DNA from: Hydractinia symbiolongicarpus
Lineage: Eukaryota > Cnidaria > Hydrozoa > Anthoathecata > Hydractiniidae
Direction of reading: 5' to 3'
DNA: 64,000 nt
Assembly (NCBI RefSeq): GCF_029227915.1
Contig: NC_079881.1
Coordinates: forward strand, 30,171,501 to 30,235,500
Shown here in pieces: positions 52,001 through 63,884 of this stretch (the first letter of the stretch is position 1; each line of letters begins with the position of its first letter). Below the pieces are notes generated by a model that searched no databases, was not told where the DNA came from, and was given only the letters and a program-made list of their open reading frames with translations. Position numbers and translations under genes: made by a program.

Positions 52001-54930
52001 TCGCCGGAAAACGAAAACCTGCGACTTTCCGTAAATCCCGGACTCGGCCCGTATAGTCAAAAGTATACAAAGTATGTACACAGGGAGTTAACTCATTTCC
52101 CGAACGATTTTTTAAAATATATTTTCACCACTAAAACGCATGAGACTTGTAGTTTTCAAAAATGTTTTCATTTTTGATGAGACGCTGAATGAAAGAAGTT
52201 TAATCGCCGGCAAACGAAAACTTGCGATTTCCCGTAAATCCCGGGCTTGGCCCCTATAGTCAAAAGTATACAAAGAAAGTACCCAGGGAGTAAACTCATT
52301 TCCCGAACGATTTTTTATATTATTTTTTCACCACTAAATCGCATGAGACTTGTAGTTTTCAAAAATGTTTTCATTTTTGATGGGACGCTGAATAAAAGAA
52401 CTTTAATCGCCGGCAAACGAAAACCCGCGATTTCCCGTAAATCCCGGGCTTGGTCCGCATAGTCAAAAGTATACAAAGAAAGTACCCAGGGAGTAAACTC
52501 ATTTCCCGAACGATTTTTTAAATTATTTTTTCACCATTAAAACGCATGAGACTTGTAGTTTTCAAAAATGTTTTCATTTTTGATGAGACGCTGAATAAAA
52601 GAAGTTTAATCACCGGCAAACGAAAACCCGCCATTTCCCGTAAACCCCGGACTCGGCCCGCATAGTCAAAAGTATACAAAGAAAGTACCCAGGGAGTAAA
52701 CTCATTTCCCGAACGATTTTTTAATTTATTTTTTCACCACTAAAACGCATGAGATTTGTAGTTTTTAAAAATGTTTTCATTTTTGATGAGACGTTGAATA
52801 AAAGAAGTTTAATCGCCGGCAAACGAAAACCTGCGATTTCCCGTAAATCCCGGACTCGGCCCGTATAGTCAAAAGTATACAAAGAATGTACCCAGGGAGT
52901 AAACTCATTTCCCGAACGATTTTTTAAATTACTTTTTCACCACTAAAACGCATGAGACTTGTAGTTTTCAAAATTGTTTTCATTTTTGATGAGACGCTGA
53001 ATGAAAGAAGTTTAATCGCCGGCAAACGAAAACCTGCGATTTCCCGTAAACCCCGGACTCGGCCCGTATAGTCGATTGTATACAAAGAAAGTACCCTGTG
53101 AGTAAACTCATCTCCGAAACGATTTTTTCAATTATCTTTTCACCACTAAAACGCATGAGACTTGCAGTTTTCAAAAATGTTTTCATTTTTGATGAGACGC
53201 TTAATAAAAGAGGTTTAATCGCCGGCAAACGAAATCCCACGATTTCCCGTAAATCCCGGGCTTGGCCCGTATAGTCGAATGTATACAAAGAAAGTACCTA
53301 GGGAGTAAACGCATTTCCCGAACGATTTTTTAAATTTTTCTTTCACCACTAAAACGCATGAGACTTGTAGTTTTCAAAAATGTTTTCATTTTTGATGATA
53401 CGCTTAATGAAAGAGGTTTAATCGCCGGCAAACGAAAACCCGCGATTTCCCGTAAATCCCGGGCTTGGCCCGTATAGTCGAATGTATACAAAGAAAGTAC
53501 CCTGTGAGTAAACTCATTTCCAGAACGATTTTTTAAATTATTTTTTCACCACTAAGACGCATAAGACTTGTAGTTTTCAAAAATGTTTTCATTTCTGATG
53601 AGACGCTGAATAAAAGAAGTTTAATCGCCGGCAAACGAAAACCCGAGATTTCCCGTAAATACCGGGCTTGGCCCGTATAGTCAAAAGTATACAAAGATAG
53701 TACCCAGGGAGTAAACTCATTTCCCGAACGATTTTTTGATTTATATTTTCACCACTAAAACGCATGAGACTTGTAGTTTTCAAAAATGTTTTCATTTTTG
53801 ATGAGACGCTGAATAAAAGAAGTTTAATCGCCGGCAAACGAAAACCTGTTATTTCCCGTAAATCACGGACTCGGCCCGTATAGTCAAAAGTATACAAAGA
53901 AAGTACCCAGGGAGTAAACTAATTTCCCAAACGATTTTTTAAATTATTATTTCACCACTAAAGCCCATGAGACTTGTATTTTTTAAAAATGTTTTCATTT
54001 TTGATGAGACGCTGAATAAAAGAAGTTTAATCGCCGGCAAACGAAAACCAGCGATTTCCCGTAAATCCCGGACTCGGCCCGTATAGTCAAAAGAATACAA
54101 AGAAAGTACCCAGGGAGTAAACTCATTTCTCGAACGATTTTTTAAATTATTTTTTCACCACTAAAACGCATGAGACTTGTAGTTTTCAGAAATGTTTTCA
54201 TTTTTGATGAGACGTTTAATGAAAGTGGTTTAATCGCCGGCAAACGAAAACCCGCGATTTCCCGTAAATCCCTGGCTTGGCCCGTATAGTCGAATGTATA
54301 CAAAGAAAGTACCCTGTGAGTAAACTCATTTCCAAAACGATTTTTTAAATTACCTTTTCACCACTAAAACGCATGAGACTTGTAGTTTTCAAAAATGTTT
54401 TCATTTTTGATGAGACGCTGAATAAAAGAAGTTTAATCGCCGGCACACGAAAACCCGCCATTTTCCGTAAACCCCGGACTCGGTCCGTATAATCAAAAGT
54501 ATACAAAGAAAGTACCCAGGGAGTAAACTCATTTCCCGAACGATTTTTTAAATTATTTTTTCACCACTAAAACGCATGAGATTTGTAGTTTTTAAAAATG
54601 TTTTCATTTCTGATGAGACGCTGAATAAAAGAAGTTTAATCGCCGGCAAACGAAAACCCGAGATTTCCCGTAAATCCCCGGCTTGGCCCGTATAATCAAA
54701 AGTATACAAAGATAGTACCCACTAAGTAAACTCATTTCCCGAACGATTTTTTGATTTATATTTTCACCACTAAAACGCATGAGACTTGTAGTTTTCAAAA
54801 ATGTTTTCTTTTTTGATGAGACGCTGAATAAAAGAAGTTTAATCGCCGGCAAACAAAAACCTGCGATTTCCGGTAATTTCCGGACTCGGCCCGTATAGTC
54901 AAAAGTATACAAAGAAAGTACCCAGGGAGT
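46080..54930. repeat. Segmental duplication, right copy, with 7-monomer expansion
   Basis: Colinear with 26,393-32,400. It is longer because a 7-monomer unit present once on the left is present three times here (48,251-52,512). The offset changes from 19,485 to 22,326 bp across that region, exactly the 2,841 bp of two extra units (1,420 + 1,421). One monomer of the left copy (near 27,850, CCGGACTCCGTCCG) is missing here. Confidence 0.82.
48251..52512. repeat. Three tandem copies of a 7-monomer HOR (1,421 bp)
   Basis: Copies lie at 48,251-49,671, 49,672-51,091 and 51,092-52,512. AATCTTTGGC occurs at 48,346, 49,767 and 51,187, and GGGACGCTG at about 49,541, 50,961 and 52,382. The middle copy is 1,420 bp owing to one lost C in GCGATTTCCGTAAATC near 49,997. 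Each junction is the same chimera: the monomer after block U on the left of the T-tract and the monomer before block S on its right. A single exchange in the AT-rich tract would explain it. Confidence 0.9.
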
Positions 54931-55520
54931 AAACTCATTTCTCGAACGATTTTTTAAATTATTTTTTCACCACTAAAACGCATGAGACTTGTAGTTTTCA
55001 GAAATGTTTTCATTTTTGATGAGACGCTTAATGAAAGTGGTTTAATCGCCGGCAAACGAAAACCCGCGATTTCCCGTAAATCCCGGGCTTGGCCCGTATA
55101 GTGAAAAGTATACAAAGAAAGTACCCAGGGAGTAAACTAATTTCCCAAACGATTTTTTAAATTATTATTTCACCACTAAAGCCCATAAGACTTGTAGTTT
55201 TTAAAAATGTTTTCATTTTTGATGAGACGCTGAATGAAAGAAGTTTAATCTTTGGCAAACGAAAACCAGCGATTTCCCGTAAATCCCGGACTCGGCCCGT
55301 ATAGTCAAAAGTATACAAAGAAAGTACCCAGGGAGTAAACTCATTTCTCGAACGATTTTTTAAATTATTTTTTCACCACTAAAACGCATGAGACTTGTAG
55401 TTTTCAGAAATGTTTTCATTTTTGATGAGACGCTTAATGAAAGTGGTTTAATCGCCGGCAAACGAAAACCCGCGATTTCCCGTAAATCCCGGGCTTGGCC
55501 CGTATAGTCGAATGTATACA
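54931..55520. repeat. Last type A-containing stretch, block S
   Basis: This stretch follows 40.5-41.1 kb at an offset of 14,411 bp and holds the last regularly placed type A monomer (GTCGAATGTATAC at about 55,507). To the right, type A markers vanish except for one patch near 63,020. Confidence 0.72.
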
Positions 55521-56361
55521 AAGAAAGTACCCTGTGAGTAAACTCATTTCCAAAACGATTTTTTAAATTATCTTTTCACCAATAAAACGCATGAGACTTG
55601 TAATTTTCAAAAATGTTTTCATTTTTGATGAGACGCTAAATAAAAGAAGTTTAATCGCCGGCACACGAAAACCCGCCATTTTCCGTAAACCCCGGACTCG
55701 GTCCGTATAATCAAAAGTATACAAAGAAAGTACCCAGGGAGTAAACTCATTTCCCGAACGATTTTTTAAATTATTTTTTCACCACCAAAACGCATGAGAC
55801 TTGTAGTTTTTAAAAATGTTTTCATTTGTGATGAGACGCTGAATGAAAGAAGTTTAATCGCCGCCAAACGAAAACCTGCGATTTCCCGTAAATCCCGGAC
55901 TCGGCCCGTATAGTCAAAAGTATACAAAGAAAGTACCCAGGGTGTAAACTCATTTCCCGAACGATTTTTTAAATTATTATTTCACCACTAAAACCCATGA
56001 GACTTGTAGTTTTTAAAAATGTTTTCACTTTTGATGAGACGCTGAATAAAAGAAGTTTAATCGCCGGAAAACGAAAACCTGCGACTTCCCGTAAATCCCG
56101 GACTCGGCCCGTATAATCAAAAGTATACAAAGAAAGTACCCAGGGAGTAAACTCATTTCCCGAACGATTTTTTAAATTATTTTTTCACCACTAAAACGCA
56201 TGAGACTTGTAGTTTTCAAAAATGTTTTCATTTTTGATGAGACGCTGAATAAAAGAAGTTTAATCACCGGCAAACGAAAACCCGCCATTTCCCGTAAACC
56301 CCGGACTCGGCCCGCATAGTCAAAAGTATACAAAGAAAGTACCCAGGGAGTAAACTCATTT

Positions 56362-57580
56362 CCCGAACAATTTTTTAAATTATTTTTTCACCACTAAAAC
56401 GCATGAGACTTGTAGTTTTTAAAAATGGTTTCATTTTTGATGAGACGCTGAATGAAAGAAGTTTAATCGCCGCGAAACGAAAACCTGCGATTATCCGTAA
56501 ATCCCGGACTCGGCCCGTATAGTCAAAAGTATACAAAGAAAGTACACAGGGAGTAAACTGATTTCCCGAACGATTTTTTAAAATATATTTTCACCACTAA
56601 AACGCATGAGACTTGTAGTTTTCAAAAATGTTTTCATTTTTGATGAGACGCTGAATGAAAGAAGTTTAATCGCCGGCAAACGAAAACCTGCGATTTCCCG
56701 TAAATCCCGGACTCGGCCCGTATAGTCAAAAGTATACAAAGAAAGTACCCAGGGTGTAAACTCATTTCCCGAACGATTTTTTAAATTGTTATTTCACCAC
56801 TAAAGCCCATGAGACTTGTAGTTTTTAAAAATGTTTTCATTTTTGATGAGACGCTGAATAAAAGAAGTTTAATCGCCGGCAAACGAAAACCCGCCATTTC
56901 CCGTAAACCTTGGACTCGGCCCGTATAATCAAAAGTATACAAAGAAAGTACCCAGGTTGTAAACTCATTTCCCGAACAATTTTTTAAATTATTTTTTCAC
57001 CACTAAAACGCATGAGACTTGTAGTTTTTAAAAATGGTTTCATTTTTGATGAGACGCTGAATGAAAGAAGTTTAATCGCCGCCAAACGAAAACCTGCGAT
57101 TTCCCGTAAATCCCGGACTCGGCACGTATAGTCAAAAGTATACAAAGAAAGTACACAGGGAGTAAACTGATTTCCCGAACGATTTTTTAAAATATATTTT
57201 CACCACTAAAACGCATGAGACTTGTAGTTTTCAAAAATGTTTTCATTTTTGATGAGACGCTGAATGAAAGAAGTTTAATCGGCGGCAAACGAAAACCTGC
57301 GATTTCCCGTAAATCCCGGACTCGGACCGTATAGTCAAAAGTATACAAAGAAAGTACCCAGGGTGTAAACTCATTTCCCGAACGATTTTTTAAATTGTTA
57401 TTTCACCACTAAAGCCCATGAGACTTGTAGTTTTTAAAAATGTTTTCATTTTTGATGAGACGCTGAATAAAAGAAGTTTAATCGCCGGCAAACGAAAACC
57501 CGCCATTTCCCGTAAACCCTGGACTCGGCCCGTATAATCAAAAGTATACAAAGAAAGTACCCAGGTTGTAAACTCATTTC
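56362..57580. repeat. Two tandem copies of a 3-monomer unit (609 bp)
   Basis: AAAAATGGTTTCA occurs at 56,421 and 57,030, and AAATTGTTATTTC at 56,783 and 57,392, each 609 bp apart. Copy 1 spans about 56,362-56,970 and copy 2 about 56,971-57,580. The AAAAATGG marker recurs at 59,060 (10 monomers further) and 59,872 (4 further), so parts of the unit are dispersed in this zone. Confidence 0.82.
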
Positions 57581-60394
57581 CCGAACGATTTTTTAAATTA
57601 TTTTTTCACCACCAAAACGCATGAGACTTGTAGTTTTTAAAAATGTTTTCATTTTTGATGAGACGCTGAATGAAAGAAGTTTAATCGCCGCCAAACGAAA
57701 ACCTGCGATTTCCCGTAAAGCTCGGACTCGGCCCGTATAGTCAAAAGTATACAAAGAAAGTACCCAGGTTGTAAACTCATTTCCCGAACAATTTTTTAAA
57801 TTATTTTTTCACCACTAAAACGCATGAGACTTGTAGTTTTTAAAAATGTTTTCATTTTTGATGAGACGCTGAATGAAAGAAGTTTAATCGCCGCCAAACG
57901 AAAACCTGCGATTTCCCGTAAATCCCGGACTCGGCCCGTATAGTCAAAAGTATACAAAGAAAGTACCCAGGGTGTAAACTCATTTCCCGAACGATTTTTT
58001 AAATTATTATTTCACCACTAAAGCCCATGAGACTTGTAGTTTTTAAAAATGTTTTCACTTTTGATGAGACGCTGAATAAAAGAAGCTTAATCGCCGGAAA
58101 ACGAAAACCTGCGACTTCCCGTAAATCCCGGACTCGGCCGGTATAGTCAAAAGTATACAAAGAAAGTACACAGGGAGTAAACTCATTTCCCGAACGATTT
58201 TTTAAAATATGTTTTCACCACTAAAACGCATGAGACTTGTAGTTTTCAAAAATGTTTTCATTTTTGATGAGACGCTGAATGAAAGAAGTTTAATCGCCGG
58301 CAAACGAAAACCTGCGATTTCCCGTAAATCCCGGACTCGGCCCGTATAGTCAAAAGTATACAAAGGAAGTACCCAGGGTGTAAACTCATTTCCCGAACGA
58401 TTTTTTAAATTGTTATTTCACCACTAAAGCCCATGAGACTTGTAGTTTTTAAAAATGTTTTCATTTTCGATGAGACGCTGAATAAAAGAAGTTTAATCGC
58501 CGGCAAACGAAAACCCGCCATTTCCCGTAAACCCTGGACTCGGCCCGTATAATCAAAAGTATACAAAGAAAGTACCCAGGGAGTAAGCTCATTTCCCGAA
58601 CGATTTTTTAAATTATTTTTTCACCACTAAAACGCATGAGACTTGTAGTTTTCAAAAATGTTTTCATTTTTGATGAGACGCTGAATAAAAGAAGTTTAAT
58701 CACCGGCAAACGAAAATCCGCCATTTCCCGTGAACCCCGGACTCGGCCCGCATAGTCAAAAGTATACAAAGAAAGTACCCAGGGAGTAAACTCATTTCCC
58801 GAACGATTTTTTAATTTATTTTTTCACCACTAAAACGCATGAGATTTGTAGTTTTCAAAAATGTTTTCATTTTTGATGAGACGCTGAATAAAAGAAGTTT
58901 AATCGCCGGCACACGAAAACCCGCCATTTCCCGTAAACCCCGGAATCAGTCCGTATAATCAAAAGTATACAAAGAAAGTACCCAGGGAGTAAACTCATTT
59001 CCCGAACAATTTTTTAAATTATTTTTTCACCACTAAAACGCATGAGACTTGTAGTTTTTAAAAATGGTTTCATTTTTGATGAGACGCTGAATGAAAGAAG
59101 TTTAATCGCCGCCAAACGAAAACCTGCGATTTCCCGTAAATCCCGGACTCGGCCCGTATAGTCAAAAGTATACAAAGAAAGTACACAGGGAGTAAACTGA
59201 TTTCCCGAACGATTTTTTAAAATATATTTTCACCACTAAAACGCATGAGACTTGTAGTTTTCAAAAATGTTTTCATTTTTGATGAGACGCTGAATGAAAG
59301 AAGTTTAATCGCCGGCAAACGAAAACCCGCCATTTCCCGTAAACCCTGGACTCGGCCCGTATAATCAAAAGTATACAAAAAAAGTACCCAGGGAGTAAAC
59401 TCATTTCCCGAACGATTTTTTAAATTATTTTTTCACCACTAAAACGCATGAGACTTGTAGTTTTCAAAAATGTTTTCATTTTTGATGAGACGCTGAATAA
59501 AAGAAGTTTAATCGCCGGCAAACGAAAACCCGCCATTTCCCGTAAACCCTGGACTCGGCCCGTATAATCAAAATTATACAAATAAAGTACCCAGGGAGTA
59601 AACTCATTTCCCGAACGATTTTTTAAATTATTTTTTCACCACTAAAACGCATGAGACTTGTAGTTTTCAAAAATGTTTTCATTTTTGATGAGACGCTGAA
59701 TAAAAGAAGTTTAATCACCGGCAAACGAAAACCCGCCATTTCCCGTAAACCCCGGACTCGGCCCGCATAGTCAAAAGTATACAAAGAAAGTACCCAGGGA
59801 GTAAACTCATTTCCCGAACAATTTTTTAAATTATTTTTTCACCACTAAAACGCATGAGACTTGTAGTTTTTAAAAATGGTTTCATTTTTGATGAGACGCT
59901 GAATGAAAGAAGTTTAATCGCCGCCAAACGAAAACCTGCGATTTCCCGTAAATCCCGGACTCGGCCCGTATAGTCAAAAGTATACAAAGAAAGTACACAG
60001 GGTGTAAACTCATTTCCCGAACGATTTTTTAAATTGTTATTTCACCACTAAAGCCCATGAGACTTGTAGTTTTTAAAAATGTTTTCATTTTTGATGAGAC
60101 GCTGAATAAAAGAAGTTTAATCGCCCGCAAACGAAAACCCGCCATTTCCCGTAAACCCTGGACTCGGCCCGTATAATCAAAAGTATACAAAGAAAGTACC
60201 CAGGGAGTAAACTCATTTCCCGAACGATTTTTTAAATTATTTTTTCACCACTAAAACGCATGAGACTTGTAGTTTTCAAAAATGTTTTCATTTTTGATGA
60301 GACGCTGAATAAAAGAAGTTTAATCACCGGCAAACGAAAACCCGCCATTTCCCGTAAACCCCGGACTCGGCCCGCATAGTCAAAAGTATACAAA

Positions 60395-62005
60395 GAAAGT
60401 ACCCAGGGAGTAAACTCATTTCCCGAACGATTTTTTAATTTATTTTTTCACCACTAAAACGCATGAGATTTGTAGTTTTCAAAAATGTTTTCATTTTTGA
60501 TGAGACGCTGAATAAAAGAAGTTTAATCGCCGGCAAACGAAAACCTGCGATTTCCCGTAAATCCCGGACTCGGCCCGTATAGTCAAAAGTATACAAAGAA
60601 AGTACCCAGGGAGTAAACTCATTTCCCGAACGATTTTTTAAATTATTATTTCACCACTAAAGCCCATGAGACTTGTAGTTTTTAAAAATGTTTTCATTTT
60701 TGATGAGACGCTGAATAAAAGAAGTTTAAACGCCGGCAAACGAAAACCCGCGATTCCCGTAAATCCCGGACTCGGCCCGTATAGTCAAAAGTATACAAAG
60801 AAAGTACACAGGGAGTAAACTCATTTCCCGAACGATTTTTTAAAATATATTTTCACCACTAAAACGCATGAGACTTGTAGTTTTCAAAAATGTTTTCATT
60901 TTTGATGAGACGCTGAATAAAAGAAGTTTAATCGCCGGCAAACGAAAACCTGCGATTTCCCGTAAATCCCGGACTCGGCCCGTATAGTCAAAAGTATACA
61001 AAGAAAGTACCCAGGGTGTAAACTCATTTCCCGAACGATTTTTTAAATTGTTATTTCACCACGAAAGCCCATGAGACTTGTAGTTTTTAAAAATGTTTTC
61101 ATTTTTGATGAGACGCTGAATAAAAGAAGTTTAATCGCCGGCAAACGAAAACCTGCGATTTCCCGTAAATCCTGGACTCGGCTCGTATAGTCAAAAGTAT
61201 ACAAAGAAAGTACCCAGGGAGTAAACTCATTTCCCGAACGATTTTTTAATTTATTTTTTCACCACTAAAACGCATGAGATTTGTAGTTTTCAAAAATGTT
61301 TTCATTTTTGATGAGACGCTGAATAAAAGAAGTTTAATCGCCGGCAAACGAAAACCTGCGATTTCCCGTAAATCCCGGACTCGGCCCGTATAGTCAAAAG
61401 TATACAAAGAAAGTACCCAGGGAGTAAACTCATTTCCCGAACGATTTTTTAAATTATTATTTCACCACTAAAGCCCATGAGACTTGTAGTTTTTAAAAAT
61501 GTTTTCATTTTTGATGAGACGCTGAATAAAAGAAGTTTAAACGCCGGCAAACGAAAACCCGCGATTCCCGTAAATCCCGGACTCGGCCCGTATAGTCAAA
61601 AGTATACAAAGAAAGTACACAGGGAGTAAACTCATTTCCCGAACGATTTTTTAAAATATATTTTCACCACTAAAACGCATGAGACTTGTAGTTTTCAAAA
61701 ATGTTTTCATTTTTGATGAGACGCTGAATAAAAGAAGTTTAATCGCCGGCAAACGAAAACCTGCGATTTCCCGTAAATCCCGGACTCGGCCCGTATAGTC
61801 AAAAGTATACAAAGAAAGTACCCAGGGTGTAAACTCATTTCCCGAACGATTTTTTAAATTGTTATTTCACCACGAAAGCCCATGAGACTTGTAGTTTTTA
61901 AAAATGTTTTCATTTTTGATGAGACGCTGAATAAAAGAAGTTTAATCGCCGGCAAACGAAAACCTGCGATTTCCCGTAAATTCTGGACTCGGCCCGCATA
62001 GTCAA
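60395..62005. repeat. Two tandem copies of a 4-monomer unit (811 bp)
   Basis: CCCGAACGATTTTTTAATTT occurs at 60,422 and 61,233, and the GTTTAAACGCCGGC variant about 60,725 and 61,536, both 811 bp apart. The unit is 4 x 203 minus 1 because one monomer has GCGATTCCCG with one T lost, shared by both copies. The CACCACGAAAGCCC variant at about 61,056 recurs at about 61,867. Confidence 0.85.
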
Positions 62006-62039
62006 AAGTATACAAAGAAAGTACCCAGGAAGTAAACTC

Positions 62040-63884
62040 ATTTCCCAAACGATTTTTCAAATTATTATTTCACCACTAAAGCCCATGAGACTTGTAGTTT
62101 TTAAAAATGTTTTCATTTTTGATGAGACGCTGAATAAAAGAAGTTTAATCGCCGGCAAACGAAAACCTGCGATTTCCCGTAAATCCTGGACTCGGCTCGT
62201 ATAGTCAAAAGTATACAAAGAAAGTACCCAGGGAGTAAACTCATTTCCCAAACGATTTTTTAAATTATTATTTCACCACTAAAACGCATGAGACTTGTAG
62301 TTTTCAAGAATGTTTTTATTTTTGATGAGACGCTGAATAAAAGCAGTTTAATCGCCGGCAAACCAAAACCTGCGATTTCCCGTAAATCCCGGACTCGGCC
62401 CGTATAGTCAAAAGTATACAAAGAAAGTACACAGGGAGTAAACTCATTTCCCGAACGATTTTTTAAATTACTTTTTCACCACTAAAACGCATGAGACTTG
62501 TAGTTTTCAAGAATATTTTCATTTTTGATGAGACGCTGAATAAAAGCAGTTTAATCGCCGGCAAACCAAAACCTGCGATTTCCCGTAAATCCCGGACTCG
62601 GCCCGCATAGTCAAAAGTATACAAAGGAAGTACCCAGGGAGTAAACTCATTTCCAGAACGATTTTTTAAATTATCTTTTCACCACTAAAACGCATGAGAC
62701 TTGCAGTTTTCAAAAATGTTTTCATTTTTGATGAGACGCTGAATAAAAGAAGTTTAATCGCCGGCAAACGAAAACCTGCGATTTCCCGTAAATCCCGGAC
62801 TCGACCCGTATAGTCAAAAGTATACAAAGAAAGTACCCAGGGTGTAAACTCATTTCCCGAACGATTTTTTAAATTGTTATTTCACCACGAAAGCCCATGA
62901 GACTTGTAGTTTTCAAGAATGTTTTCATTTTTGATGACACGCTTAATAAAAGAGGTTTAATCGCCGGCAAACGAAATCCCACGATTTCCCGTAAATCCCG
63001 GGCTTGGCCCGTATAGTCGAATGTATACAAAGAAAGTACCTAGGGAGTAAACGCATTTCCCGAACGATTTTTTAAATTTTTCTTTCACCACTAAAACGCA
63101 TGAGACTTGTAGTTTTCAAAAATGTTTTCATTTTTGATGAGACGCTGAATAAAAGAAGTTTAATCGCCGGCAAACGAAAACCTGCGATTTCCCGTAAATC
63201 CCGGACTCGACCCGTATAGTCAAAAGTATACAAAGAAAGTACCCAGGAAGTAAACTCATTTCCCAAACGATTTTTTAAATCATTATTTCACCACTAAAGC
63301 CCATGAGACTTGTAGTTTTTAAAAATGTTTTCATTTTTGATGAGACGCTGAATAAAAGAAGTTTAATCGCCGGCAAACGAAAACCTGCGATTTCCCGTAA
63401 ATCCTGGACTCGGCTCGTATAGTCAAAAGTATACAAATAAAGTACCCAGGGAGTAAACTCATTTCCCAAACGATTTTTTAAATTATTATTTCACCACTAA
63501 AACGCATGAGACTTGTAGTTTTCAAGAATGTTTTTATTTTTGATGAGACGCTGAATAAAAGCAGTTTAATCGCCGGCAAACCAAAACCTGCGATTTCCCG
63601 TAAATCCCGGACTCGGCCCGTATAGTCAAAAGTATACAAAGAAAGTACACAGGGAGTAAACTCATTTCCCGAACGATTTTTTAAATTACTTTTTCACCAC
63701 TAAAACGCATGAGACTTGTAGTTTTCAAGAATGTTTTCATTTTTGATGAGACGCTGAATAAAAGCAGTTTAATCGCCGGCAAACCAAAACCTGCGATTTC
63801 CCGTAAATCCCGGACTCGGCCCGTATAGTCAAAAGTATACAAAGGAAGTACCCAGGGAGTAAACTCATTTCCAGAACGATTTTT
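62040..63884. repeat. 6-monomer HOR (1,218-bp offset) at the right end
   Basis: 62,057-62,251 matches 63,275-63,469, and TTTTCAAGAATG followed by TTTTTATTTTTG occurs at 62,301 and 63,519; both pairs are 1,218 bp apart (6 x 203). The copies diverge near 63,884 (TATCTTTTCACCACT against TATTTTTTCAACACT). Copy 1 contains the transferred block Q patch in its last part. Confidence 0.83.
62930..63085. repeat. Isolated block Q patch in the type B zone
   Basis: ACGCTTAATAAAAGAGG, GAAATCCCACGATTTCCC, GTCGAATGTATAC, ACCTAGGGAGTAAACGC and TTTTTCTTTCACC occur together here exactly as in block Q at about 20,520, 30,870, 42,850 and 53,200. Flanking sequence on both sides is ordinary type B of this zone. 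It is under one monomer in length, which suggests a conversion tract. Confidence 0.8.

Noticed and set aside
20303-52980. Wholesale 10,351-bp duplication (20,303 to 30,654 and 42,629 to 52,980 have the same spacing)
   Set aside because: The interiors do not align. Block P lies 6,090 bp from Q in one and 3,451 bp in the other, so equal totals result from offsetting losses and gains of 13 monomers.
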